A stretch of 19,263 nt of DNA from positions 1 through 19,263 of the forward strand of contig JBDSYA010000137.1 of assembly GCA_039925865.1 (NCBI GenBank), given 5' to 3'. How positions within the stretch are numbered: the first letter of the stretch is position 1; the number at the start of each line of letters is the position of its first letter. Origin of the DNA: JBDSYA01 sp039925865 (lineage in GTDB: Bacteria; Bacteroidota; Ignavibacteria; Tepidaquicellales; Tepidaquicellaceae). Under the pieces are notes generated by a model. It saw nothing but the letters and a program-made list of their open reading frames with translations, was not told the DNA's origin and ran no database searches. Shown here one piece after another: positions 8,065 to 15,593 of the stretch. The translations under genes and the position numbers were made by a program.

Positions 8065-9354
8065 TTGAAAAAGAAAAAAATAATAATTATAGTTTTAGCA
8101 ATCGTAACTGTGCTTTCAATTTCCTGGAAGGTTTATGATTATAAAAAGAACAAGCCTAAATATGCAATAGGTATTTATGACAATGATATTAACTATCTAA
8201 GTAATACAAACTCGTCACCTGACAGATTTATTACAACTCTTCAGGAAGAACTTTCGGCGAATCCTGATAATACTAAACTACTAACAAAACTTGGAGCTGC
8301 ATATATTCAGAAAGCAAGAGATTCTAATGACCCTGAATTTTATGATCTTGCAGAAGATGTTTTAGAAAGAGCTCTTGATAAAGAAGAAGGTAATTTTCTT
8401 GCAATGGCAGAGTTAGGATCCGTATATTTATCAAGACATAACTTTAAGGAAGCTCTGCAGTTATCCCAAAAAGCTTTAGAAGTAAATCCTTACAGTGCTT
8501 ATTCTTACGGTGTATTAGTAGATGCACAGATCGAACTTGGTATGTATGATGAAGCAATAGAAAGTGTACAGAAAATGATAAATCTTCGTCCCGACCTAAG
8601 TTCATTTTCCAGAGTTTCATACGTGAGAGAGCTTAAAGGTGATGTTCAGGGAGCTATTGATGCAATGAAATCAGCTATTACAGCCGGCTCACCCATTGCA
8701 GAAAATACTGCATGGTGCCGTGTACAGCTTGGAAATCTTTTTTACAATAAAGGAGATGTTGAAACAGCAGAAAAAATTTTTCAGTTCGTTGTAAAAGATT
8801 TTCCAAATTACAGTCATGGTTACGGTGGCCTTGCAAAAATACAATTGAACAGAAAAAATTATAAAGAGGCAATTGACTTATATATTAAAGCACTTGAAAA
8901 AAATTCCTTTCCGGAATATCTGATCGCTCTTGGTGATGCTTATTATTTAAATGGTGAAAAAGAAAAATCCGAAGAGCAGTATCAAAAAGTTAAGTTTGTT
9001 ACTACAATGTTCAAGGAAAAAGGTGTTGATACCGACTTAGAGCTGGCACTGTTCAATGCAGATCATAACAGGAAATTGAAAGAATCGCTTGATGACGCGC
9101 AGAAGTCTCTTGATAATGGTTCTAATAGCATCAAAAGTTATCATGCACTGGCATGGACAAACTACAAACTTGGAAAAATAGACGAAGCACAAAAAAATAT
9201 TCAGCAAGCTTTACGACTCGGAACTAAAGATCCTTTGATGTATTATCATGCCGGTAAGATCTACGAGAAAATTGGTGTACAGGACAAAGCAAAAGAACAT
9301 CTTGATTTTGCTTTAATGATAAATCCATTTTATGATTCTTTATATTCAGAATAA
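8065..9354 (+). CDS. Membrane-anchored TPR protein
   Basis: This 429-residue protein has an N-terminal signal anchor or signal peptide (KKKKIIIIVLAIVTVLSISW, about 2-21) and then about eight TPR units. Clear ones include AMAELGSVYLSRHNFKEALQ (about 113-132), VDAQIELGMYDEAIES, LGNLFYNKGDVETAEKIF, GLAKIQLNRKNYKEAIDLY and ALAWTNYKLGKIDEAQKNI. The helical array probably faces the periplasm and holds protein partners. TTG at 8065 is the only reasonable start: the next in-frame ATG is inside the TPR array, and the anchor lies directly after the TTG. It sits between the DUF4331 gene (54 nt, with a terminator) and the small membrane protein gene (3 nt), so it is firmly co-transcribed with the latter. 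No enzymatic motif is seen. Confidence 0.87.
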   Translation: MKKKKIIIIVLAIVTVLSISWKVYDYKKNKPKYAIGIYDNDINYLSNTNSSPDRFITTLQEELSANPDNTKLLTKLGAAYIQKARDSNDPEFYDLAEDVLERALDKEEGNFLAMAELGSVYLSRHNFKEALQLSQKALEVNPYSAYSYGVLVDAQIELGMYDEAIESVQKMINLRPDLSSFSRVSYVRELKGDVQGAIDAMKSAITAGSPIAENTAWCRVQLGNLFYNKGDVETAEKIFQFVVKDFPNYSHGYGGLAKIQLNRKNYKEAIDLYIKALEKNSFPEYLIALGDAYYLNGEKEKSEEQYQKVKFVTTMFKEKGVDTDLELALFNADHNRKLKESLDDAQKSLDNGSNSIKSYHALAWTNYKLGKIDEAQKNIQQALRLGTKDPLMYYHAGKIYEKIGVQDKAKEHLDFALMINPFYDSLYSE

Positions 9355-9357
9355 ATA

Positions 9358-9756
9358 ATGCAGTTATACTTTAAATTAAATATTGAAAAAATAAAAAAAA
9401 CTGTAAGCATTTTAGCAGCTTCATTTGTATTTATTATTTCTTTTGTAATATTGTTGAACGTTTATAGATCAACAAGTGGCCATCGGATTTCTACAGAACA
9501 AAAATTTTTAAAGCACTTAATTTCTGACCACAATGTTAACAGTGTTAATTTTAAATTTATAAAACTTGAGCCGGTTCCACTGGAATATTTTGATATATCC
9601 GGCACTGCTCAAACCGTTTCCATTCCATTTGCTCTATTTATTTTATCATCAATAATAATTATATACTTTCCCAAACAGGAAAAAATTTCCTACGCAGAAA
9701 TTTTCCTTTTCACCGCTGGTTTTAAATCTTCTCTCTTCAGACCACCAAAGTATTAA
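9358..9756 (+). CDS. Small two-helix membrane protein of unknown function
   Basis: This is a 132-residue protein I do not recognise. Two membrane segments are visible, at about residues 15-36 and 87-102, with a ~50-residue polar, probably extracytoplasmic, loop between them. The tail ends in GFKSSLFRPPKY. The gene starts 3 nt after the TPR stop, so the two are almost certainly co-transcribed and may form a complex. In some genomes I recall a HupE/UreJ-type membrane protein beside DUF4331 and TPR genes. This protein shows none of the HupE features and should not be given that name. The composition looks like that of its neighbours. Confidence 0.72.
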   Translation: MQLYFKLNIEKIKKTVSILAASFVFIISFVILLNVYRSTSGHRISTEQKFLKHLISDHNVNSVNFKFIKLEPVPLEYFDISGTAQTVSIPFALFILSSIIIIYFPKQEKISYAEIFLFTAGFKSSLFRPPKY

Positions 9757-9850
9757 GCATAATTCCTTTTCGTTTCCAAACAAATTTATAACTCATTTTA
9801 AAGACATTTACTAAATGATCTTTAATTTTAATAATGCTTATTACTTACAT

Positions 9851-12121
9851 ATGAAAATTATATTACTTTGTTTAATATTAACAATAAAAATTTTTCTTAC
9901 CTCAGATTTTTCACTTGCTCAAAATTCGGGAATTGAAGGTATCGTTTATGACTCTGAAACTAAGCTTCCTCTTTCAGGCGCAATTATTTCTATCATGCCC
10001 CTAAATCAATCAACTTCTACAAATACTCTAGGAGAATATATTTTTCAAAATATCAGTGCGGGGAGCTATAAAATACAAATCCAATTTATTGGATATAAAA
10101 GTGAAAGTATCCAAGTAATTGTAATAGAAGATAGTATCTTAAGGCAAGTTTCATACTTAACTGATAACATTCTTAAGATTTCTGAAATTAATGTTACTTC
10201 AACTATTGACTACGGAAAAACTTCCTTTGCTTCGATCGATATGAAACTCAGACCGGTGAACACCGCTCAGGATCTGTTAAGACTTGTGCCCGGACTATTT
10301 ATAGCTCAGCATGCAGGAGGTGGTAAAGCAGAACAATTATTTCTAAGGGGCTTTGATATTGATCACGGAACGGACATTAATATTTCCGTTGATGGTATGC
10401 CAGTCAATATGACCTCTCATGCGCACGGACAAGGCTATGCAGACCTTCATTTTGTTATTCCCGAAACTATAGATGATTTTGATCTTTATAAAGGTCCATA
10501 TTATTCAAAATTCGGAGACCTTGGAACATCGGGCTCTGTTGTTTTCAATACAAAAAATTCATTGGAAAAAAGTCTGGCGAAAGTTGAATTTGGACGCTTT
10601 AATTCATACAGAGGTTTGCTGATGCTCAATTTACTTGGACAAAAAGGACTTCTGAAATCAAACAAATTTCAAAATTTATATATAGCTTCTGAATATATAA
10701 CAACTGATGGCCATGTAGAGGCTAAACAGAAATTTAACCGGTTGAATATCTTTGGAAAATATTATAATCTGCTTTCAAAAAATACAATTCTTTCCATGCT
10801 GGGTTCGACATTCTACAGCCATTGGAATGCATCGGGACAAATTCCCACCCGCGCGGTTGAAAACAATATCATTGGACGATTCGGAAGCATTGACAACGCC
10901 GAGGGTGGCAATACATTCAGAACGAATGCAAGTGTTTCAATATCAAACTCTTTCGGACATAATAGTTCGTTGACAAATCAGATTTACTATTCACGATACG
11001 GATTCAATTTATATTCAAACTTTACTTTCTTTTTAAATGACTCTCTTAACGGAGATATGATACAACAATATGAGAAGAGAAATATTTACGGATACAAAGG
11101 GGTTTTGTCTTTCCAAAACAAAGCGGGGAAAACAAATTTCCTTACCGATATCGGAATCGGAGCAAGGATAGATGACGTTGATACTATATTTCTTGCAAAT
11201 GCATACAAAAGGGAATTCCTTAATTTTTCTGCAGCAGGTAAGATAATGCAAAAAGATTTTTTTGGATATTTAAATGAGAGTATCGAGATCTCTGATTTTA
11301 TTATTAACCCCGGAGTTCGTGTTGATTATTTTGACTATGATTTTACCGATCATCTCAACCCACAAAATTCAGGTAATAAAACTGCCGTTAGAGTAGGACC
11401 GAAGTTAAATTTGTTTTATAATGTAACTCCTAAAACACAGTTGTATATAAAAAGCGGAATTGGTTTTCATTCAAATGACGCAAGAGTCGTCGTTGTAGAA
11501 AAGAATGAAAATACATTACCGTCAGCAATAGGCTATGAAATAGGAACATATTTCTCGGTTGGTAATGCATTGATAAACACGAGTGTCTGGGGATTAAATT
11601 TGGAAAGCGAATTTGTATATGTAGGAGATGAAGCTATTGTTGAGCCCAGCGGAAAAACAAGGCGGCTAGGTATTGATTTTTCTGGCAGGTATCAATTTAA
11701 TAACTGGTTATGGGCCGATGTTGATCTGAATTATACTAATGGGAAATTTATAGATGAACCTAAAGATGCAAATAGAATCCCGCTTGCTCCTGACTTTTCT
11801 AGTGTTGGGGGAATTTCATTTAAATTAAAGGATGGACTAAACGGTAGATTAGGTTATCGGTTTCTTGATGACAGACCAGCAAATGAACGCAATACAATTA
11901 TTGCTAAAGGATATTTCATAATGGACGCAGTATTAAATTTCACTCAAGGCAGATATCAGATTGGACTATCCGTTGAAAATCTTTTGGATAACAAAAAATG
12001 GAATGAAGCTCAGTTTGATACAGAATCAAGATTGCAGTTTGAAACAAATCCCGTTTCTGAACTTCATTTTACGCCCGGAACCCCCTTCTATATTAAAGGC
12101 AACGTAACCCTGTTTTTTTAA
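9851..12121 (+). CDS. TonB-dependent receptor with histidine-rich plug, linked to DUF4331
   Basis: This is a 756-residue outer-membrane receptor from the ATG at 9851. The in-frame ATG at 9815 would add 12 residues in front of a good signal peptide (1-24, ending FSLAQ) and is rejected. A CarboxypepD_reg-like domain lies at about 28-105 (SGIEGIVYDSETKLPLSGA). A TonB-box-like segment, ISEINVTST, is near 110-118. The plug at about 130-240 is unusually rich in histidine: IAQHAGGG, FDIDHGTD and MTSHAHGQGYADLHF (H154, H172, H190, H192, H200). A 22-strand-type barrel ends in YIKGNVTLFF. The plug sequence resembles a widespread receptor subfamily with the HGHGQGYADLHF motif. The ligand is unknown; metal or a metal complex is a guess from the histidines. 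The gene sits 94 nt after the small membrane protein gene. Confidence 0.93.
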   Translation: MKIILLCLILTIKIFLTSDFSLAQNSGIEGIVYDSETKLPLSGAIISIMPLNQSTSTNTLGEYIFQNISAGSYKIQIQFIGYKSESIQVIVIEDSILRQVSYLTDNILKISEINVTSTIDYGKTSFASIDMKLRPVNTAQDLLRLVPGLFIAQHAGGGKAEQLFLRGFDIDHGTDINISVDGMPVNMTSHAHGQGYADLHFVIPETIDDFDLYKGPYYSKFGDLGTSGSVVFNTKNSLEKSLAKVEFGRFNSYRGLLMLNLLGQKGLLKSNKFQNLYIASEYITTDGHVEAKQKFNRLNIFGKYYNLLSKNTILSMLGSTFYSHWNASGQIPTRAVENNIIGRFGSIDNAEGGNTFRTNASVSISNSFGHNSSLTNQIYYSRYGFNLYSNFTFFLNDSLNGDMIQQYEKRNIYGYKGVLSFQNKAGKTNFLTDIGIGARIDDVDTIFLANAYKREFLNFSAAGKIMQKDFFGYLNESIEISDFIINPGVRVDYFDYDFTDHLNPQNSGNKTAVRVGPKLNLFYNVTPKTQLYIKSGIGFHSNDARVVVVEKNENTLPSAIGYEIGTYFSVGNALINTSVWGLNLESEFVYVGDEAIVEPSGKTRRLGIDFSGRYQFNNWLWADVDLNYTNGKFIDEPKDANRIPLAPDFSSVGGISFKLKDGLNGRLGYRFLDDRPANERNTIIAKGYFIMDAVLNFTQGRYQIGLSVENLLDNKKWNEAQFDTESRLQFETNPVSELHFTPGTPFYIKGNVTLFF

Positions 12122-12149
12122 ATAATTTTTTAATTGCTTGCTATTCAAG

Positions 12150-12187
12150 AAAACCCGGAAAATAAATTTTTTTGGGTTTTGTTTTAT
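12150..12187 (+). terminator. Probable intrinsic terminator after the second TonB receptor
   Basis: AAAACCC (12150-12156) pairs with GGGTTTT (12174-12180), with an inner AAAA/TTTT pairing, and GTTTTATTT follows. The stem is AT-rich and interrupted, so it is weaker than the terminators at 4085 and 8020. Confidence 0.6.
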
Positions 12188-12263
12188 TTATGACATTCAA
12201 TCTTGAAATGCATTGGTATTATTGGTAATTTCAAATGTTAATAAAACTATATTTGCAGAATTT

Positions 12264-13886
12264 ATGACCTTTCCAAAATTCAGAGTAATGAATTTGTTCA
12301 ATATTGTATTGCTAATACTTATTCTTATACAATATTATCTTCTGACTCCACTTAATAATCCATTAAGCGACACTTTTATTTCCATGGGATTGAGTTTTGA
12401 AAATTCAATAAAACTCATACCGGGACTTTTGATCCCATATTTTTCAATTTATGTTTTAATCGTGTTTCTTATATTTTCAATTTCAAGAAAGAAGGAAACC
12501 GGTGATATGTCCGTTTTCTTAATTTCCATATTGCTTTTATGGAGCATTGTAAATTTTGCGCATGGATTTTTTCCGGTGATGAATACCCTCAGACCTGATA
12601 TAAAAAGTGAAGGGTTTTTCTTTGATGCGATCAGATCCCTTTATAAATCGGTTAAGCCATATAATACTATGCCAAGCTGGCACGTGGCTACGGCCATTTT
12701 ATGCGGGATAGTATATTACAAATTAAATTTCAAAAGGCATATTTTAGTCATTGTGTGGATAGTTCTTATTTGTTTATCACCTCTTTTCCTGAAGATGGCT
12801 TATCTTGTTGATATTCTTGTTGCTATACCCTTACCGTTTTTATGTTATGCCTTGGCTGAAAAGATCTCAACTACACATGTACGGACAGAGACTGTGAAGG
12901 AAATTGTAAAATCATTTACTCTTGAATCTCTCGTCCAATCTGTTGCAATAGGAATTCGTGATGAGACAACAATTTCATCCCTTATAGATAATCTTACTCG
13001 CATCGAAAAAAATCTTACTGAAAAAGACAAAGTTGAAATAAAAAAACTTGGATCGGCTCTTGATCCGCCGGTAGCAACTTTAAAAGAAATCCTGAATGAT
13101 CTTATACTATCTATCGATGTTAGTCAGCATATTAAAAAAGCTAAAGAAATGTTCGGGAAGGAAAACAAGTCATACGATCCTTCAGACAGAGAATTGAAAG
13201 AAGCTTCCGATCAGCTTATAAATGCAGCTTGCAGGCCATTAGATAATCCTAAGTTTCGATACCATCTTTTACAGATCAAAAAACAAAACACTGAACTTAT
13301 TAATACCTCTTCAATTGAAGAAGCATCAATGGAAAGATCCCAGGATATTATTTTCAAATTTACAGGGTTCATTGACTCCCGTAAAAAAGATATTCCGGCT
13401 CTGAAAACTATCTGCAACAGTACAAATGGACACCATCAGTTAAGTTTTGACGACATTAAAAGTATATCCAAAGAATTAAGACAACCTCCGTATGAGATTT
13501 CACCAGATGAAATCTGGAATGCATATTACAGGACTGACAGTACCAGAGTAAAACCATTAGGAGCTCAGAAAAACCCTACCAATCTTATTTCACTTACACA
13601 GTTTGCAATAGGTAAAACAGATACTCTTGAGCCTTACGCTGATAAAGTTGACAAAAAATTCCAGGAGTGGATTGTAACAAATCATAAGGAAGGCAAAGTA
13701 TTTACTGAAGAAGAATTGGAATGGCTAAAAATGATGAAGAATTATATTGCCTCTTTCCTTGAGATCAATATGTTTAGCTTTAACGAACCACCTTTTGTAA
13801 ATAAAGGAGGTGCTGCAAAAGCTTACAATATTTTCGGACCCGATCTCAACAGAATAATATATGAACTTAATGAGAAGTTAGGTTGA
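12264..13886 (+). CDS. Chimeric protein: PAP2-like membrane domain fused to EcoEI-type HsdR C-terminal region
   Basis: From ATG 12264 the frame gives 540 residues (12288 is a second candidate; a TTG at 12213 is less likely). Residues ~10-200 contain about six membrane helices and PAP2-type motifs: TLRP at 108-111 and MPSWHVATA at 136-144. The expected third motif (K-Q-H-Y...D) reads KMAYLVD at 177-183, with Ala in place of His. From about residue 206 the sequence changes to a soluble helical region. It matches the post-helicase part of EcoEI-type type I restriction subunits: AIGIRDETTISSL (228-240), IWNAYYRTDSTRV (417-429), SLTQFAIGK, FTEEELEWLKMMKNYIAS (480-497) and GGAAKAYNIFG (515-525). 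In HsdR this end docks onto the methylase core. The PD-(D/E)XK nuclease and helicase domains are absent, and no hsdM or hsdS is nearby. It could be a natural fusion, a decaying remnant or an assembly join. Confidence 0.8.
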   Translation: MTFPKFRVMNLFNIVLLILILIQYYLLTPLNNPLSDTFISMGLSFENSIKLIPGLLIPYFSIYVLIVFLIFSISRKKETGDMSVFLISILLLWSIVNFAHGFFPVMNTLRPDIKSEGFFFDAIRSLYKSVKPYNTMPSWHVATAILCGIVYYKLNFKRHILVIVWIVLICLSPLFLKMAYLVDILVAIPLPFLCYALAEKISTTHVRTETVKEIVKSFTLESLVQSVAIGIRDETTISSLIDNLTRIEKNLTEKDKVEIKKLGSALDPPVATLKEILNDLILSIDVSQHIKKAKEMFGKENKSYDPSDRELKEASDQLINAACRPLDNPKFRYHLLQIKKQNTELINTSSIEEASMERSQDIIFKFTGFIDSRKKDIPALKTICNSTNGHHQLSFDDIKSISKELRQPPYEISPDEIWNAYYRTDSTRVKPLGAQKNPTNLISLTQFAIGKTDTLEPYADKVDKKFQEWIVTNHKEGKVFTEEELEWLKMMKNYIASFLEINMFSFNEPPFVNKGGAAKAYNIFGPDLNRIIYELNEKLG

Positions 13887-13909
13887 TGAAATCACAAAAC
13901 ATTATTTAA

Positions 13910-14497
13910 ATGTCTCAGACATCTTACATAAATTACGTAGATACTTCCGTAGAACTCCTTTTGTTAAAGAAGATTTCGGAGAAAGACAATAATGCATTGA
14001 GTGATCTTTATGACAAACATTCAAAATATTTATATACAATAATATATTATATCCTCCGGGATGAAGCTGAAGCTGAAGATACACTTCAGGAAGTTTTTTT
14101 ACAGATATGGGAAAAAATAAATTCATACGATGAAAATCTTGGAAATCCTTTAGCCTGGATAACTCGTATTACAAGGAACAAGGCAATTGACAGGCTCAGA
14201 AGTAAAGGTTATAAGAACCGCTCAAGTGAGATTGATATTGAACGTGTATTTAATCTGTCTTCGGATTCTTCAACAAATCCGGAAAAAAATACTTCAATGT
14301 CTCAGGAGCAAATTGAAATTTCAACTGCTCTGAAAACCCTTAATACAAATCAAAGGGACTTGATAGAGTTTGCATATTTTCACGGATTTTCGCAATCCGA
14401 ATTAGCGGAGCATTTTAATATACCACTGGGTACAGTTAAAACACGAATGAGAGCTGCTATGATATCTTTAAGAAGTAAATTAAAACATTTAATATAG
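13910..14497 (+). CDS. ECF-family RNA polymerase sigma factor
   Basis: This 195-residue sigma-70-family protein of the extracytoplasmic-function type has sigma region 2 at about 28-99 (ALSDLYDKHSKYLYTII, then DEAEAEDTLQEVFLQIWEKI, then NPLAWITRITRNKAIDRLRS). After an acidic linker, region 4 lies at about 135-192 (ALKTLNTNQRDLIEFAYFHG, then FSQSELAEHFNIPLGTVKTR), with the recognition helix GTVKTRMRAAMISLRSKL. It lacks regions 1 and 3, as expected. It would direct polymerase to a small stress or envelope regulon. Its stop overlaps the start of the ChrR-like anti-sigma gene in TAGTG, the usual coupled arrangement. It is 23 nt downstream of the chimeric PAP2-HsdR gene, so the two may share a transcript. 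The subfamily resembles RpoE/SigK-like factors paired with ChrR. Confidence 0.94.
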   Translation: MSQTSYINYVDTSVELLLLKKISEKDNNALSDLYDKHSKYLYTIIYYILRDEAEAEDTLQEVFLQIWEKINSYDENLGNPLAWITRITRNKAIDRLRSKGYKNRSSEIDIERVFNLSSDSSTNPEKNTSMSQEQIEISTALKTLNTNQRDLIEFAYFHGFSQSELAEHFNIPLGTVKTRMRAAMISLRSKLKHLI

Positions 14498-15111
14498 TGA
14501 ACAAGGGCAAAATCAAAAATAAAATGCAAGATAGTATAATATTTGATTCACTTGACTTACTCAATCAAGAAGAAAAGAATCAATATAAATCTGAGATCAA
14601 TAATTCTTCAGAAGAGGATAGAAATTTAATATCGGATTATAATAATATTACATCTCTGTTTTCAAAGTTAATAACTTTGAATGCGAAAAAAATTGCTCCT
14701 TCTGAAAGTGTCAAAGAGAAATTGTTTGAAAAAATAAAAGCTTTAGAAAACAGTAAGTCAAATAACTCCCTTCAGGAAAAAGAAAAAACCGATTTCAACT
14801 TTGTATTTTCTGACTCCGGTGAATGGTCACCTTATAATATGGAGGGTATTAAATATAAAACCCTGTCAAATAATGCGGATAAAGGTTATATGATGCTCCT
14901 TTTCAAAGTTGAACCCGGCGTTTCATATCCGGCTCATCATCATAATGGCTCAGAGGAATGTTATGTTATCGAGGGGGATGTTCTTGCTGAAGGAAAACTT
15001 TTAGGTCCCGGTGACTTTCATCATGCAGAAGCCGGCAGTGATCATGGTCAGCTGCACACCAAAAACGGATGTACTTTACTCCTTGTTGTTGATCCTGCAG
15101 ATTATTCTTAG
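14497..15111 (+). CDS. ChrR-like cupin anti-sigma factor lacking the zinc anti-sigma site
   Basis: This 204-residue protein starts at GTG 14497, overlapping the sigma stop (TAGTG); an in-frame ATG at 14524 is an alternative. The C-terminal half (about 105-202) is a ChrR-type cupin: VEPGVSYPAHHHNGSEECYV, then GPGDFHHAEAGSDHG. Its putative metal ligands are H147, H149, E153 and H183. Their spacing is the same as the H141/H143/E147/H177 set I recall for Rhodobacter ChrR, which senses singlet oxygen and organic peroxides. The N-terminal ~100 residues are polar and helical and contain no Cys and no His, so the HxxxCxxC zinc site of classical ChrR/ZAS anti-sigma domains is missing. It probably still holds the adjacent sigma factor through these helices (inference from coupling and cupin type). 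It is cytoplasmic. Confidence 0.88.
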   Translation: MNKGKIKNKMQDSIIFDSLDLLNQEEKNQYKSEINNSSEEDRNLISDYNNITSLFSKLITLNAKKIAPSESVKEKLFEKIKALENSKSNNSLQEKEKTDFNFVFSDSGEWSPYNMEGIKYKTLSNNADKGYMMLLFKVEPGVSYPAHHHNGSEECYVIEGDVLAEGKLLGPGDFHHAEAGSDHGQLHTKNGCTLLLVVDPADYS

Positions 15112-15209
15112 CTATGCATTTCTGTCAGTAAGGGTAGTTCTATTATTAATATTATTAAAAGTTTTTTGCGCATTAAACCAAATTCAAATGCAATCTGATT
15201 TTTAATTCC

Positions 15210-15593
15210 ATGAACCTATACCAATTTAAAATTTTTTTACCTGTCCTGTTTATATGTACTCTTATTTATTTTGCTTACTCTGACAAAGCACTTTCCGATA
15301 ATCTCAACAACCCGATAAATCCTGTCAACACCGGTAACATTTCCTTTTACAGGGATGCTTCCACTTCAGGTGTCGGTAATATCAAATTCCATCTCGATAA
15401 TGTTTATGTCGGATCATCAAATAAAACCTTTTTATTTAAACCGAGCTGCTTTGCTTACGGAACTGTTGCCACTACCAGGCTTGCAGGTTCATACAAATTT
15501 TACGCAAAGGCTGATAGTGGTGATGCCTGGAATGGGTATGTAACTATTATCGGCGGAGAGTGCACTTCTTATCCATTACGCGGTAAATTATGA
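15210..15593 (+). CDS. Small secreted protein, PEGA-like beta domain
   Basis: This 127-residue protein has an N-terminal signal peptide or anchor (MNLYQFKIFLPVLFICTLIY, cleavage possible near residue 24). The mature part looks all-beta: NISFYRDASTSGVGNIKFHL, then DNVYVGSSNKTFLF, then LAGSYKFYAKADSGDAWNGY, then VTIIGGECTS. The order (fixed ligand-like strand, VYVG turn, L-x-G-x-Y-x-F-x-A strand, closing G-x-C) is reminiscent of PEGA or CNA-like surface domains, but I would not assign it. The two cysteines of the mature part (C80, C118) could form a disulfide. It lies 98 nt after the ChrR-like gene with no clear terminator between, so it may be part of the sigma-factor transcript or its target. 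It is complete. Confidence 0.65.
   Translation: MNLYQFKIFLPVLFICTLIYFAYSDKALSDNLNNPINPVNTGNISFYRDASTSGVGNIKFHLDNVYVGSSNKTFLFKPSCFAYGTVATTRLAGSYKFYAKADSGDAWNGYVTIIGGECTSYPLRGKL

Noticed and set aside
9358..9756. HupE/UreJ-type membrane protein, as sometimes found near DUF4331
   Set aside because: Only two membrane segments and none of the HupE histidine or glycine motifs are visible.
9815..9850. Upstream ATG for the second TonB receptor
   Set aside because: It would put 12 residues before a well-formed signal peptide that starts at ATG 9851.
12213..12263. TTG start giving a 557-residue PAP2-HsdR product
   Set aside because: The extra 17 residues are unremarkable and ATG codons at 12264 and 12288 lie just before the first membrane helix.
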